A stretch of 64,000 bases of DNA from Clostridia bacterium. GTDB lineage: Bacteria; Bacillota; Clostridia; Oscillospirales; Acutalibacteraceae. Made by a program: the position numbers and the translations under genes. Under the pieces are notes generated by a model that was given only the letters and a program-made list of their open reading frames with translations, made no database searches and was not told where the DNA came from. Of this stretch, positions 17,620-26,185 are shown piece after piece; position 1 is the first letter of the stretch; each line of letters begins with the position of its first letter. Location: positions 19,413 through 83,412 of the forward strand of contig JAKSQO010000009.1 in the NCBI GenBank assembly GCA_024404095.1, given 5' to 3'.

Positions 17620-17801
17620 TCCGCTAACTCCGTTACCTTTAACTTTGCTTTTTCAAGCGTATCGTTGCAAAAAGCCGCAAGTTTTGTACTTTCCTCAAAG
17701 AGCTTTATTGAATCCTCGAGCGGCAGACTGCCGTCGTCAAGCTTTTCCACAATTTCCTCAAGCCTTTTCATAGCCTGCTCATATGTCATTTTCGCTGCCA
17801 T
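17616..17801 (-). CDS. xseB: Exodeoxyribonuclease VII small subunit
   Basis: About 61 residues: MTYEQAMKRLEEIVEKLDDGSLPLEDSI-type helical hairpin, the whole family domain. Partners with XseA to degrade single-stranded DNA into short oligonucleotides. The ATG chosen lies 1 nt after the xseA stop and behind GAGGTG; a longer frame overlapping xseA is unlikely. Confidence 0.95.
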   Translation of the reverse strand: MAAKMTYEQAMKRLEEIVEKLDDGSLPLEDSIKLFEESTKLAAFCNDTLEKAKLKVTELAE

Positions 17802-17802
17802 A

Positions 17803-18996
17803 TCACAGCACCTCACATTCTTTTTCACCATCGGAAAATCTGAGTATAAATCTGTCACCGCTGTTCAGCTCCGACCCACTTCTGATAATTCTGTCATCTT
17901 TTTTTGCAATCGAATAGCCTCGCGCCATTACCTTCAAGGGGCTGAGTGCGTCGAGCTTTCCTGCCATTGAAGCAAATTTCATCTGCTCCGATTCAATCCG
18001 TCTTTCAATGCTTACCGCCGCTGACGCAAGCAATGCGTCAACCGTTGCAAGTCTGTCATCAATAATTGCGGCAGGACTTCTGTATTTTAATCTTTCTTTT
18101 AAAAGCTCAAGTCTTGTTTTTTCACGTTCTATTCTGTCAAGAAGGTACGCTTCGCATTGATACGGAACCGTATCAATAAAAGCCTTATCATCCCTTATAT
18201 CGGGAACCGCAAGTTCAGCCGCCGCTGACGGAGTGGGAGCACGCAAATCGGCAACAAAATCGCAGATTGTGAAATCTGTTTCATGTCCAACTGCGGAGAT
18301 AACAGGTATACGGCTTCTGAAAACCGCTCGTGCAACAATTTCCTCGTTAAATGCCCACAAATCCTCAAGTGAGCCGCCTCCCCTGCCGACTATAAGCACA
18401 TCGACATCATCGGAATCATTGAACCTATCAATCGCTTCGGCTATCTGCGGAGCGGCATTTGCACCCTGCACCTCAACAGGGCAGAGAATAATCTCTGCCA
18501 ACGGAAAGCGACGTGAAGTAACATTCTTTATATCCTGAATAACAGCACCTGTTGCCGAGGTTACCACACCTATACGATAACATCTTTTCGGAATCGGCTT
18601 TTTGAATTCATCGTCAAAAAGTCCCTCTGCGGCAAGCTTATTTTTAAGCTGTTCAAAAGCAAGGTTCAGCGCGCCAAGGCCGTCGGGCTGCATATCCTCG
18701 ATATAGAGCTGATACTGTCCGTCACGCTCAAAAACCGAAACCCTGCCTCGGATAATAACACTCATACCGCTTTCGGGCATAAAGCGCAGACGCTGATTTG
18801 CCGTACGAAACATAACCGCTTTAATCGCAGAGTTTTCGTCCTTGATAGTCATATAATAGTGACCTGTGCGGTAGTGGTTAGTAAAATTTGAAATTTCGCC
18901 CACAACAAACACATTTTTGAGTATCATATCACCATCAATTATCGACTTAACGTAAGTATTCAGTTGTGATACGGTAAGTACAGTTGTATTTCTCAT
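17803..18996 (-). CDS. xseA: Exodeoxyribonuclease VII large subunit
   Basis: About 397 residues. N-terminal OB-fold (LTVSQLNTYVKSIIDGD ... VVGEISNFTNH) and the catalytic domain with GVVTSATGAVIQDI, VLIVGRGGGSLEDLWAFNEE and GHETDFTICDFVADLRAPTPS, followed by a coiled coil. The ATG 4 nt after the stop of the preceding TsaD-like gene is preferred to an upstream in-frame ATG that would overlap that gene by over 60 nt. Confidence 0.96.
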   Translation of the reverse strand: MRNTTVLTVSQLNTYVKSIIDGDMILKNVFVVGEISNFTNHYRTGHYYMTIKDENSAIKAVMFRTANQRLRFMPESGMSVIIRGRVSVFERDGQYQLYIEDMQPDGLGALNLAFEQLKNKLAAEGLFDDEFKKPIPKRCYRIGVVTSATGAVIQDIKNVTSRRFPLAEIILCPVEVQGANAAPQIAEAIDRFNDSDDVDVLIVGRGGGSLEDLWAFNEEIVARAVFRSRIPVISAVGHETDFTICDFVADLRAPTPSAAAELAVPDIRDDKAFIDTVPYQCEAYLLDRIEREKTRLELLKERLKYRSPAAIIDDRLATVDALLASAAVSIERRIESEQMKFASMAGKLDALSPLKVMARGYSIAKKDDRIIRSGSELNSGDRFILRFSDGEKECEVL

Positions 18997-19000
18997 TTTC

Positions 19001-19912
19001 TTAAAGTGATGCAAGTATTGCCGTTCCTGCTGCATTGTCAGCCGAGAATATCGGTTCGGCAAATCCTGCGCTGAGTTTTTCTGTGAATTCTTTCTTTATT
19101 ATACTGTTCGACATCACACCGCCCGAGAAAATCATCGGCAGATTGCCGTAATTTTCTCTTGCCCATTCAGCCATTTTATAAAGAGCGGTCATTATATAAT
19201 CAAGGCAGTAGCGGCAGATATCTTCGGGCTTTTCGCCTTTATCAAGCATCGCTCTGCACTTGTTTTCAACGCCTGAAAGACAGCAATTGCCGTCTTTGAG
19301 CTTTATATTTATTTTGTATTTCTTCTCGCTTTTCTGTGCAAGCTCGTCAACATACCTGCCGGCGGGGAACGGATAACCGAGCATTACACCCACACGGTCA
19401 ACAGCCTGTCCCGCCTTAAGGTCGAGCGAAGAGGCAATCAGCTTAGCGTCAAGCATTCCGTCAACATAAAGTGCCTGCGTTGTTCCTCCCGAAACGTGAA
19501 ACGCAAGAAAAGGCTTGCCTAAAAGCTCTGTATTACCCGAGGAATAAAGTGCCGCCATAAGATGTCCCTGCTGATGCGAAAAGCGTTTAAGCGGAACATT
19601 CATAGCTGAAGCCACCGCCGTTGCGGCATTGACACCTGCAAGAAAGCACGGCATATATGAGCCTTTTTCGCACGTTGGAGAAACCGAAACTCCGACAGCG
19701 GAGATTTTGCCGTCAAAGCCGTTAAACAGCTCAGTTATCAGCTCGGGCAGCTGAACGGTATGATGGAACACCGCATCACTCTGACGAAGTCCGAGCTCAC
19801 CCTGCTTAACAGGCAAAAGCTTTTTCTTCTGTCGAACCTCACCTGTCACGCTGTCATATATCGCACATGAGGTGGTATAATTGCTTGTATCTATTCCGAG
19901 ACAGTAAGACAT
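19001..19912 (-). CDS. TsaD/Kae1-like paralogue (M22-type ASKHA protein)
   Basis: About 303 residues from the ATG behind GAGGTAT at the nusB stop. ASKHA fold: phosphate 1 motif LGIDTSNYTTS, iron-binding type HxxxH in SHQQGH (His113, His117), SGGTT and the late FSGGVMSNSI and DNAAGTA blocks. It resembles TsaD, the tRNA t6A transferase, but is shorter, has SGGTT where true TsaD has SGGHT/N, and sits between nusB and xseA away from tsaB/tsaE. It is probably the second, uncharacterised TsaD paralogue found in many Clostridia; whether it works on tRNA is unknown. Confidence 0.8.
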   Translation of the reverse strand: MSYCLGIDTSNYTTSCAIYDSVTGEVRQKKKLLPVKQGELGLRQSDAVFHHTVQLPELITELFNGFDGKISAVGVSVSPTCEKGSYMPCFLAGVNAATAVASAMNVPLKRFSHQQGHLMAALYSSGNTELLGKPFLAFHVSGGTTQALYVDGMLDAKLIASSLDLKAGQAVDRVGVMLGYPFPAGRYVDELAQKSEKKYKINIKLKDGNCCLSGVENKCRAMLDKGEKPEDICRYCLDYIMTALYKMAEWARENYGNLPMIFSGGVMSNSIIKKEFTEKLSAGFAEPIFSADNAAGTAILASL

Positions 19913-19913
19913 T

Positions 19914-20330
19914 TTATACCTCTGCGTTTCTTGAAACAGAACCGAGAATACCATTGACAAATGACTTATCCTCATCTGAACCGTAAATCTTGCAGATTTC
20001 AACAGCCTCGTTGATTGAAACACCTACGGGGATGTCGTCAAAATACTTGATTTCGCAGATAGCCATACGCAGCAGCGCAAGGCTGACCTTTGAAATTCTC
20101 GACATTGTCCAGCCCTTAAGATTGCTTTCAATGAGCTTGTCAATCTCGGCAATATTTTCATCAGCGGCTTTTACAATTGATTCTGTAAACTTATCATTTT
20201 CGATAACCTCAGCCTCAACAGCAATGTCAATTATCTCGCCGACTGTCATATCCTCGTTGAATGACTTTTCAAAAAGGATAATAAATGCCTGCTCACGGGA
20301 TTTACGTCTTTTTTCGGATGTTGTTGCCAT
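19914..20330 (-). CDS. nusB: Transcription antitermination factor NusB
   Basis: 138 residues, all-helical. Visible: the N-terminal RRKSREQAFIILFEKSF and the C-terminal LLRMAICEIKYFDDIPVGVSINEAVEICKIYG with KSFVNGILGSV, the family hallmark. With NusE it binds boxA of rRNA leaders and supports antitermination. First gene of the run nusB - tsaD-like - xseA - xseB - ispA - dxs. Confidence 0.96.
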   Translation of the reverse strand: MATTSEKRRKSREQAFIILFEKSFNEDMTVGEIIDIAVEAEVIENDKFTESIVKAADENIAEIDKLIESNLKGWTMSRISKVSLALLRMAICEIKYFDDIPVGVSINEAVEICKIYGSDEDKSFVNGILGSVSRNAEV

Positions 20331-20359
20331 GTTTAATCGTCCTTTCGATTTGGGAAAGT

Positions 20360-21217
20360 TTATATAAAGTTTATTTTATACATTATATTGTGAAATGCTC
20401 CGTCAGCCACAAGCTGTGGAACGCCCGAATCAAGCTCTGAAACAAAGCTCTTATGAAGATGACCTGCAAGAACAGCCCTCAGATTTTCACATTCGTTGCA
20501 GATTTTCAGAAATTCAAGGGTGGTTTCATTCGCTCTCTGCTGCTTAAAGCGGTGCTCGCTGAGCTTGGTCAGCAGCTTTTCGGGACAGCCTGTAAGATAC
20601 GGCGGTTCGTCAGGCGGCTGATTTTCCATTACCTGTTTATATAAGTCCTCTGAATAAAGCGGATTGTGCAAAACGAGCACAAACGGTTCTCCGTCTGAAA
20701 TTTCAGCTTTGAACTGCTCAAGATGCTCAGGCAGAATATAATAATACCCGTCATCAAGCGTGATGAATTTCAGTCCGTTTATACTTCTGACACCGTATTC
20801 AATGCCATCGTGAAAGGCATTCTGAACTTTTTCAAGGCTCTGCCTTTTGTAGTCCTCATCCTCCCACGCTTCACCGACATACAAGCTAAATTCATGATTA
20901 CCTGCGCTGAACACGGTTTCAATTCCTCTGAAATACTCTTTGGCGCAGTCAAGTGCCTTATGCGACACAAAATCAATAAAGTCCCCGGTGTGAATCAACG
21001 GAAGTCTGCTCTCTCTGATATACGAAAACATTTCATCATTTATCTGTTTCTGTCTTTCGGGACAGCCGTCTGTAAAATGATTTCTTCTTTTTTCACAAAG
21101 CTGATTTTTTCTGTCATCGTCACGTTCGTCCGCAAGACAGATATGATTATCCGACATATGGATAACAGAAAACTCATTTTCAACACCTATATCAAGCGTG
21201 TATTCAATTATGTTCAT
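20360..21217 (-). CDS. Calcineurin-like metallophosphoesterase
   Basis: About 285 residues. Two-metal phosphoesterase motifs: SDNHI (D-x-H type, near residue 24), THTGDFID-like TGDFIDFV, AGNHE, VLHNPLYS and AGHLHK. It has no signal peptide, so it is cytosolic. The start is the ATG after GGGGGATAAA; a longer frame begins within the upstream terminator hairpin. It has its own promoter and a leader of about 138 nt that folds into three hairpins, the last a terminator, suggesting attenuation. Substrate unknown. Confidence 0.85.
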   Translation of the reverse strand: MNIIEYTLDIGVENEFSVIHMSDNHICLADERDDDRKNQLCEKRRNHFTDGCPERQKQINDEMFSYIRESRLPLIHTGDFIDFVSHKALDCAKEYFRGIETVFSAGNHEFSLYVGEAWEDEDYKRQSLEKVQNAFHDGIEYGVRSINGLKFITLDDGYYYILPEHLEQFKAEISDGEPFVLVLHNPLYSEDLYKQVMENQPPDEPPYLTGCPEKLLTKLSEHRFKQQRANETTLEFLKICNECENLRAVLAGHLHKSFVSELDSGVPQLVADGAFHNIMYKINFI

Positions 21218-21247
21218 TTTATCCCCCGCCCTGTCGGAGATTAACCG

Positions 21248-21277
21248 CAAAAAATCCCCCTGTAAATATACAGAGGG
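21248..21277 (-). terminator. Rho-independent terminator between spoIIIAH and the phosphoesterase gene
   Basis: Minus strand: CCCTCTGTA-TAT-TTACAGGGGG followed by ATTTTTTG. It can end the spoIIIA transcript, but it also lies downstream of the promoter of the next gene, 31 nt before that gene's ATG. Confidence 0.85.
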
Positions 21278-21355
21278 TCAGTGCCTGCGGCGATAAATTA
21301 TATTCTGGTATAAAGGTGCACTGACGTATGTATATTTGCATATATACATAAATTT
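21248..21355 (-). promoter_or_regulatory. Candidate attenuating 5' leader of metallophosphoesterase gene
   Basis: Between the predicted start near 21355 and the ATG the minus-strand RNA has three consecutive hairpins: TATGTATAT/ATATACATA (21327-21350), a perfect 8-bp stem GTCAGTGC/GCACTGAC enclosing about 33 nt (21277-21325), and an intrinsic terminator. I do not recognise a known riboswitch or T-box signature (no GGTGG-ACCGCG-type T-box sequence). Confidence 0.5.
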
Positions 21356-21361
21356 ATGCAT

Positions 21362-21390
21362 ATTATACCACTTAATTTTTAAATTCTCAA
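21362..21390 (-). promoter_or_regulatory. Promoter inside the 3' end of spoIIIAH, reading toward the phosphoesterase gene
   Basis: Minus-strand TTGAGA (21385-21390), 17 bp, TATAAT (21362-21367). The -35 hexamer overlaps the last codons of spoIIIAH. Confidence 0.7.
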
Positions 21391-21929
21391 GTACTAAGTT
21401 CAATAATTGTTATATTTTTCGATGAAATCTGTGCCTGTTTTATAACGAGTTCTTTAATTTGCAGAGAAATGTTCTCTGTCAGAGTCTTTTGCGGTACGAT
21501 TACCTGACAAACACCCGAATCAATTATTACAATGCAATCCTTTGAAATTTTGGCAGTAATAAGATTTTCAAGGTCTGCTTCTGTCTTGATTGCACCTGTC
21601 AATTCCTTGAGTGCCGCAGAAGCTTCCTTTACCGCATCCGCTGAGGACTGACTGTCCTTGATAACCTTATTCAGCTTTTCCTCCGCTTCATCGCGCGCAG
21701 TATCACGTTTGAGCTTGAAGCCCGCAAGTGTCTGAGCGTCAGCCTTTGACGTTGTAGCCGAAACATACTGCGCATCGCCGAGGTTTTCCGCCTCCTGAAC
21801 CTTTGTTGTCTGTACCGAGTCAACCGTCGGCTTTGTTTCGGGACGTGAGTAATACCAGTTTACAAAAACCGCCGCTCCCAAAGCAAGGGCAAGTGTTGCC
21901 GTTACAAGATGTTTTTTCTTAAGCACCAT
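21387..21929 (-). CDS. spoIIIAH: Stage III sporulation protein AH
   Basis: 180 residues: N-terminal transmembrane helix (about 8-26) and an extracytoplasmic YscJ/FliF-like ring-building domain in the second half, separated by a charged helical linker. In the mother cell it reaches across the intermembrane space to dock with forespore SpoIIQ and forms part of the feeding-tube channel. Last gene of the spoIIIA operon; 2 nt after spoIIIAG. Confidence 0.93.
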   Translation of the reverse strand: MVLKKKHLVTATLALALGAAVFVNWYYSRPETKPTVDSVQTTKVQEAENLGDAQYVSATTSKADAQTLAGFKLKRDTARDEAEEKLNKVIKDSQSSADAVKEASAALKELTGAIKTEADLENLITAKISKDCIVIIDSGVCQVIVPQKTLTENISLQIKELVIKQAQISSKNITIIELST

Positions 21930-21931
21930 AA

Positions 21932-22453
21932 TTATCCTCCGTCTGAATTTTTCATTTTTGATATATTTACACGGTTCGTGCCGATATTCAGCACCGCCGT
22001 AACCGTATTGATTATTTCCTGCCTTACTGCAGTTGAGTCAGCACCCTCGCACACAACCGCAACCCCGCGTATTTCGGGCTCGGCAACCTTGAGCAGGATT
22101 CCCTCCTCATCACCGTCCTGTTTTACAACCACATAATTGCGCTCGTAGCTTTTTTCTCCGCCCTTGTCCTCGGTGGCATACACATTTTCATCACCTGAGG
22201 CAAGGGTTATCATAACCTTTGTCCGTCCTGCTCCGTCAATCGAAGAAATCAGCTCGGATAGCCGTGCTTCAAGGCTCTCCTCATACTGCGACACCTCTGT
22301 CGGCTTTTCCGTTTCTTCCGTTTTCTTGTTCTCGGACGGCTTAAGCTCCGAAAATGTCAGAAGAATAATTCCCGCCATTCCGAGCAGTACAATCACAAGC
22401 AGACGTTTGTCCGCTTTGATTTTTGAAATCAATCCCTCAAGCTTTTCACTCAT
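21932..22453 (-). CDS. spoIIIAG: Stage III sporulation protein AG
   Basis: 173 residues with one transmembrane helix near residues 17-34, an acidic/charged linker, and a C-terminal ring-building motif domain (KVMITLASGDENVYA ... GVAVVCEGADSTAVRQEIINTVTAVLNI) ending VNISKM, similar to type III secretion ring proteins. Forms the large ring of the SpoIIIA-SpoIIQ complex. It overlaps spoIIIAF by 4 nt. Confidence 0.94.
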   Translation of the reverse strand: MSEKLEGLISKIKADKRLLVIVLLGMAGIILLTFSELKPSENKKTEETEKPTEVSQYEESLEARLSELISSIDGAGRTKVMITLASGDENVYATEDKGGEKSYERNYVVVKQDGDEEGILLKVAEPEIRGVAVVCEGADSTAVRQEIINTVTAVLNIGTNRVNISKMKNSDGG

Positions 22454-22899
22454 TCCCTCACCTCTATTTTCACACCTGCTCCCGTCTCTTCTCTTATCCG
22501 CTTTTCGGCATTACCGATATTTTCTCCGCTGTCAACAGTTATGTATATTCTGTTCACGGCAATTTCGTTGTTCTTTATATTCATATCTATATTTATCTCT
22601 TCCGCTTTTATGCCGTTTTCATCAAGAATCTTCTCAATTTCAGCCTGCAGGGCAGCTCTCATCTGTTCAAGGACAGCATCATTCAGTTCAGGTGCCTCAG
22701 CTTCATTTTCAGAAATAATATCTCTGAAATCAAAATCAACCCCTTTTGCAAACGGCATTATCATTGCGACTATCAAAAAGAGAGAAACGGCGGTTCTTAC
22801 GCTTTTGTTGACACCTCCGTCAGGCGAGAGCATAAGCACTATCGCTCCTGCCGCCGCGGCAATAACCACGGTCAGTACCCATTGCTTTACAGTATCCAT
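22450..22899 (-). CDS. spoIIIAF: Stage III sporulation protein AF
   Basis: 149 residues: two N-terminal transmembrane helices (about 8-24 and 35-50) and a soluble C-terminal alpha/beta domain ending in VEVRE-like residues. Mother-cell membrane component of the SpoIIIA channel. It starts 1 nt downstream of spoIIIAE. Confidence 0.9.
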   Translation of the reverse strand: MDTVKQWVLTVVIAAAAGAIVLMLSPDGGVNKSVRTAVSLFLIVAMIMPFAKGVDFDFRDIISENEAEAPELNDAVLEQMRAALQAEIEKILDENGIKAEEINIDMNIKNNEIAVNRIYITVDSGENIGNAEKRIREETGAGVKIEVRE

Positions 22900-22900
22900 A

Positions 22901-24022
22901 TCAGCCCGCCTTTATAAGCAGAATAAGTGCAGTTGAAATAATAAACAGCACCGCATTGAAAAGAAGTACAACATTCAGAAGTGTTATCGCCGAGGCTATT
23001 GCCTTAAGCAGATTTGCCGTGCCCTGCTGACCGAACAGCTCACCTGCCGCCGCTCCGAGGCGCAAAGCAAAAATCCAGAACAGAAGCTGAATACAAGACG
23101 GCATATTTATAAGAGCGACCGCCGCAATTCCGAAAATTCCGAGTGTACTTCTTGCAAGCACAAGACTTCCCATAATTCCGCTGTACGCTTCGCTGAGCGC
23201 ACCGCCGACAACGGGTACAGCCGAGCTTATTGCAAGCTTGATTCCTCGTGATGCAACCGTATCGGCGGCATTGGCAAGAGCACCCTTTAGCCCTAAAAAT
23301 GAGATAAAAAGCGTGGCGGCAAAGGACAGCACAACAGTCAATGTCTTTTTTATCAGCTCGGTAAGGCTGTCAAGTCTGAACGACGGCATTATTGCTCCGA
23401 CAATATCAAGCGACAGCACAGCACCGACCATAGGCATTATCTGATTTTTTGAAACGCCCGAGATTACCTGTGCCGCCGTAAATGCGATTGAACGGAAGCT
23501 CAGTGCAAGCGTCGGATTGCCTGCGGCTGTTATTATGCCTGCAAGTGCAGGAATAAGTGCGAGCATAAATTTTCCGCTTATCTCAATTGAAACAACCGAG
23601 GATTCAATCGCCGTTGTGAGCGGAGATATTACCGCAACTACACAGAAAAGCGCGCCTGCCGTTTCGGATATCATTTTCATCTGACCGCCGTCGGGCATAA
23701 AGCATTCGCAGACAGACAGCAGCACTATTACCGCAATCAGCTTGACGAGCGATTTTGTCGGTGCTTCGATTCCGCCTGTTATCAGCTTTTTGACAAGTGA
23801 TAAAACTTTTTTCGGGCTGACCGAGAAAATGCTCTCGAAGTTGACGCCGTCTATTCCTGCTTCTTTAAATAGCTCTTTTGCATCATCCGAAAGTGACGAG
23901 TACAGCTCGCCTCCTCCGCTTGCCTCAACAAGCTTGTCTGCATAATTTTCCGCTTCGGCACTCAACGCAAAAAGAGGCAAAGTAAACAGTAATACAAACA
24001 CAATTTCAATTATTCTTTTCAT
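22901..24022 (-). CDS. spoIIIAE: Stage III sporulation protein AE
   Basis: 373 residues: signal-like N-terminal hydrophobic segment ending near SAEA, an extracellular stretch of about 70 residues, then at least six transmembrane helices rich in Ala, Val and Leu. SpoIIIAE is the large polytopic subunit of the engulfment channel, resembling a transporter permease. Complete length for the family. Confidence 0.94.
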   Translation of the reverse strand: MKRIIEIVFVLLFTLPLFALSAEAENYADKLVEASGGGELYSSLSDDAKELFKEAGIDGVNFESIFSVSPKKVLSLVKKLITGGIEAPTKSLVKLIAVIVLLSVCECFMPDGGQMKMISETAGALFCVVAVISPLTTAIESSVVSIEISGKFMLALIPALAGIITAAGNPTLALSFRSIAFTAAQVISGVSKNQIMPMVGAVLSLDIVGAIMPSFRLDSLTELIKKTLTVVLSFAATLFISFLGLKGALANAADTVASRGIKLAISSAVPVVGGALSEAYSGIMGSLVLARSTLGIFGIAAVALINMPSCIQLLFWIFALRLGAAAGELFGQQGTANLLKAIASAITLLNVVLLFNAVLFIISTALILLIKAG

Positions 24023-24024
24023 AG

Positions 24025-24417
24025 TTATTTAAGCAGTCCGCCTGCAAGTTCGACAACCGTTTCAATAAGCGGCAGACACATCGCAAGAATAAGTACCTTG
24101 CCTGCAAGCTCGACACCCGATTGAAGCGCAGCGTTTCCGTTATCAGCGCATATGTCCGCTCCGATTTTTGTGATAATCGCAATACCAAGCACCTTGACAA
24201 GCAGGCTGAGATAAGCCGCATCAAAAATCTCAAAATTTTCAAAAATCTCCGTGGATTTTTCGAGAATTATTCTCAGATATTCTGCAAGCATAACCGTTAT
24301 GACAATCACTCCGCCCGCCTGCACGAACGGCGCAAATTCGGGGCGCATCTGACGTACAAGAACAATAATCACAGCACAGATTATTCCGACAGCGGCAAGT
24401 TTAATCGCTTCCGTCAT
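24025..24417 (-). CDS. spoIIIAD: Stage III sporulation protein AD
   Basis: 130 residues with four hydrophobic segments, carrying the family patterns VGIICAVIIVLVRQMRPEFA and VKVLGIAIITKIGADICAD. Small membrane subunit of the SpoIIIA complex. The start overlaps the spoIIIAC stop. Confidence 0.94.
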   Translation of the reverse strand: MTEAIKLAAVGIICAVIIVLVRQMRPEFAPFVQAGGVIVITVMLAEYLRIILEKSTEIFENFEIFDAAYLSLLVKVLGIAIITKIGADICADNGNAALQSGVELAGKVLILAMCLPLIETVVELAGGLLK

Positions 24418-24602
24418 AGGTCAAACATTGAACCGAGTGAATCATACATCTCGGCAAGCTGAGGAATAAGCATTGCCACCACGGCAATTATTCCTGCAAG
24501 CACTGTCAGCATTGCATACTCGTCACGCCCCGAGCGGCTCAGAATTGTATTAAGAACCGCAACTATTATCCCGACTGCCGCTATTTTTATTACAATCTCC
24601 AT
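24414..24602 (-). CDS. spoIIIAC: Stage III sporulation protein AC
   Basis: 62 residues, two transmembrane helices separated by a short polar loop (SRSGRDEYA), ending in a MYDSLGSMFDL-type tail. Matches the short, highly conserved SpoIIIAC family. Confidence 0.93.
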   Translation of the reverse strand: MEIVIKIAAVGIIVAVLNTILSRSGRDEYAMLTVLAGIIAVVAMLIPQLAEMYDSLGSMFDL

Positions 24603-24611
24603 ACACCGCTC

Positions 24612-25115
24612 CTAAAATAAAACTACAACTATTCCCACACCGCAGATAATTCCCATTCCGCACGAAAGGGAAGCATATCTGTCCGCTGTTTTCCGCGCTT
24701 CGGAAAGCCTTTCCGACACAAGCTCCGAGTGCAAACGGAAGTTTGCCGTCTGACCGTCAACATCGCTCGTTCCGAAAAATTCACCGAACGATACAAGCAG
24801 AGCCTTGTCCTCTGTTTTCAGATATCGCACACCGCTTTCTATTGAATCAAGCCACGCACTTCGGAAATCCTGTCCGTTCGCCATCCTCTCGCGGCAGATT
24901 TTCAAAAATTTCAACTCTTTAAGCTCAGAATTATCTGCAAGGGATTTTATCAGTTCATCCGATGACATTCTAAGAAAATTCACGCTGTTCTCTGCCGTAG
25001 AAAGCATAAGGCGAACCTTTTCAAGCATCCGCACACGCATATTCAGCCTTAAAGCTATGTACTGACCTGTCAGCGCACAGCAGACGCCCAGAATTGTCAG
25101 AGCCATGACTTTCAT
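24612..25115 (-). CDS. spoIIIAB: Stage III sporulation protein AB
   Basis: About 167 residues starting at the ATG behind AAAGGAGC. An N-terminal transmembrane helix, a helical cytoplasmic or intermembrane domain similar to GspF-like pilus platform proteins, and a C-terminal helix (GMGIICGVGIVVVLF). It overlaps the end of the spoIIIAA frame by 95 nt. Confidence 0.92.
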   Translation of the reverse strand: MKVMALTILGVCCALTGQYIALRLNMRVRMLEKVRLMLSTAENSVNFLRMSSDELIKSLADNSELKELKFLKICRERMANGQDFRSAWLDSIESGVRYLKTEDKALLVSFGEFFGTSDVDGQTANFRLHSELVSERLSEARKTADRYASLSCGMGIICGVGIVVVLF

Positions 25116-26028
25116 TTGCAAGCTCCTTTGCAGAAAGAATTTCAAACTTTTCGCCAATTTTTGTCAGAAAAGCGCAGTAGTCCACCGCACCGCCTGCCTG
25201 CAGCAGTCGAAACTGCGGCTTTCTTAGAAGCTCGGACTTATCCGCACAATGAATTGTCATAACAAAGCTCACTCCGCTGTTAAGCCCCTCTCTGACTGCA
25301 CCGACCTCGTCAGCCGTTCCGATTTCGTCAAACGCAATAATTTCGGGTGACAATGTGCGAACGGCAATCTGAATTCCCTGCGCCTTCGGATAGCCGGACA
25401 GTACGTCAGTATTTATCCCGACATTGCATCCGTCTGTTTCGCACCGTTCATCCACCACGCACACCTTAAGCTCTTTTTCATCAGAAAGAATTCGGCAATA
25501 ATCCCTCAGCACCGTGGTTTTACCGGATGACGGAGGTCCGCAGATAAGAACATTCGCACGTCTGTCGTGTTCAATCAGCTTTGACAGAGGTCTTGCAATT
25601 GAAGGAAAGTCACCGCTTAAACGGATATTCATACCGCAGATATTTCTGACCGACACCACCCTGCCCCTGTCCGTTACGGCTCTGCCGTAAATGCCTACAC
25701 GGTTGCCGCCCTCAAGAGTGATAAAGCCCGAAGCAATATCGTCAGAAAGGCTGTGAACAGAATATCGGCACATGGCATTGAACACCGACTCTGTTTCTTC
25801 CGCTGTAAGGTTCATCATTCCGTTTGTCAGAAATGCCGTCAGCCTGCCTGTTTCGGTTATAAAAGTGCGCTCATCAGTAAAAATCAAAACAACAGGCTTA
25901 TCGGCACGTATCCGTATTTCACACAGCTTCCGCACCCTGTCAGACGGCAGTTTTTCCAATGCAGAACATAATCTTAACGGCAGATATCTGCACACAGTTT
26001 TCAGATTTTCTTCTTTTCTGTCAGTCAT
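25021..26028 (-). CDS. spoIIIAA: Stage III sporulation protein AA (ATPase)
   Basis: About 335 residues. RecA/GspE-like secretion ATPase with Walker A GPPSSGKTT (164-172), Walker B-type IAFDEIG and a TIHC segment after it. It should power assembly or transport of the SpoIIIA-SpoIIQ channel from the mother-cell cytoplasm. The ATG with GGTGA upstream was chosen over an ATG 12 nt further up that lacks a ribosome site. The C-terminal ~30 residues are encoded in a frame shared with the start of spoIIIAB. No clear sigma-E promoter was identified upstream. Confidence 0.94.
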   Translation of the reverse strand: MTDRKEENLKTVCRYLPLRLCSALEKLPSDRVRKLCEIRIRADKPVVLIFTDERTFITETGRLTAFLTNGMMNLTAEETESVFNAMCRYSVHSLSDDIASGFITLEGGNRVGIYGRAVTDRGRVVSVRNICGMNIRLSGDFPSIARPLSKLIEHDRRANVLICGPPSSGKTTVLRDYCRILSDEKELKVCVVDERCETDGCNVGINTDVLSGYPKAQGIQIAVRTLSPEIIAFDEIGTADEVGAVREGLNSGVSFVMTIHCADKSELLRKPQFRLLQAGGAVDYCAFLTKIGEKFEILSAKELANESHGSDNSGRLLCADRSVHSFKAEYACADA

Positions 26029-26115
26029 TTTTATCACCATTTATTTCATATGACTTCTTGTCCTGAAATAGAACAGAAAAATTCTTAAAATAATGTAAAC
26101 AATATCTATCTGATA

Positions 26116-26144
26116 TTGAAAGAATAAGGTTTTAGTGGTAAAAT
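26116..26144 (+). promoter_or_regulatory. Promoter of YfhO-ACT-DUF711-RluA operon
   Basis: TTGAAA (26116-26121), 17 bp, TAAAAT (26139-26144). The start near 26151 rules out the earlier in-frame ATGs of the first gene. Confidence 0.75.
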
Positions 26145-26185
26145 ATATGGTGTATAGATACCACCCGCAGGAAAGGATGACCAAC

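Noticed and set aside
26041..26160. Sigma-E promoter for the spoIIIA operon
   Set aside because: Expected by knowledge of the regulon, but no pair of hexamers with the right spacing stood out upstream of spoIIIAA.
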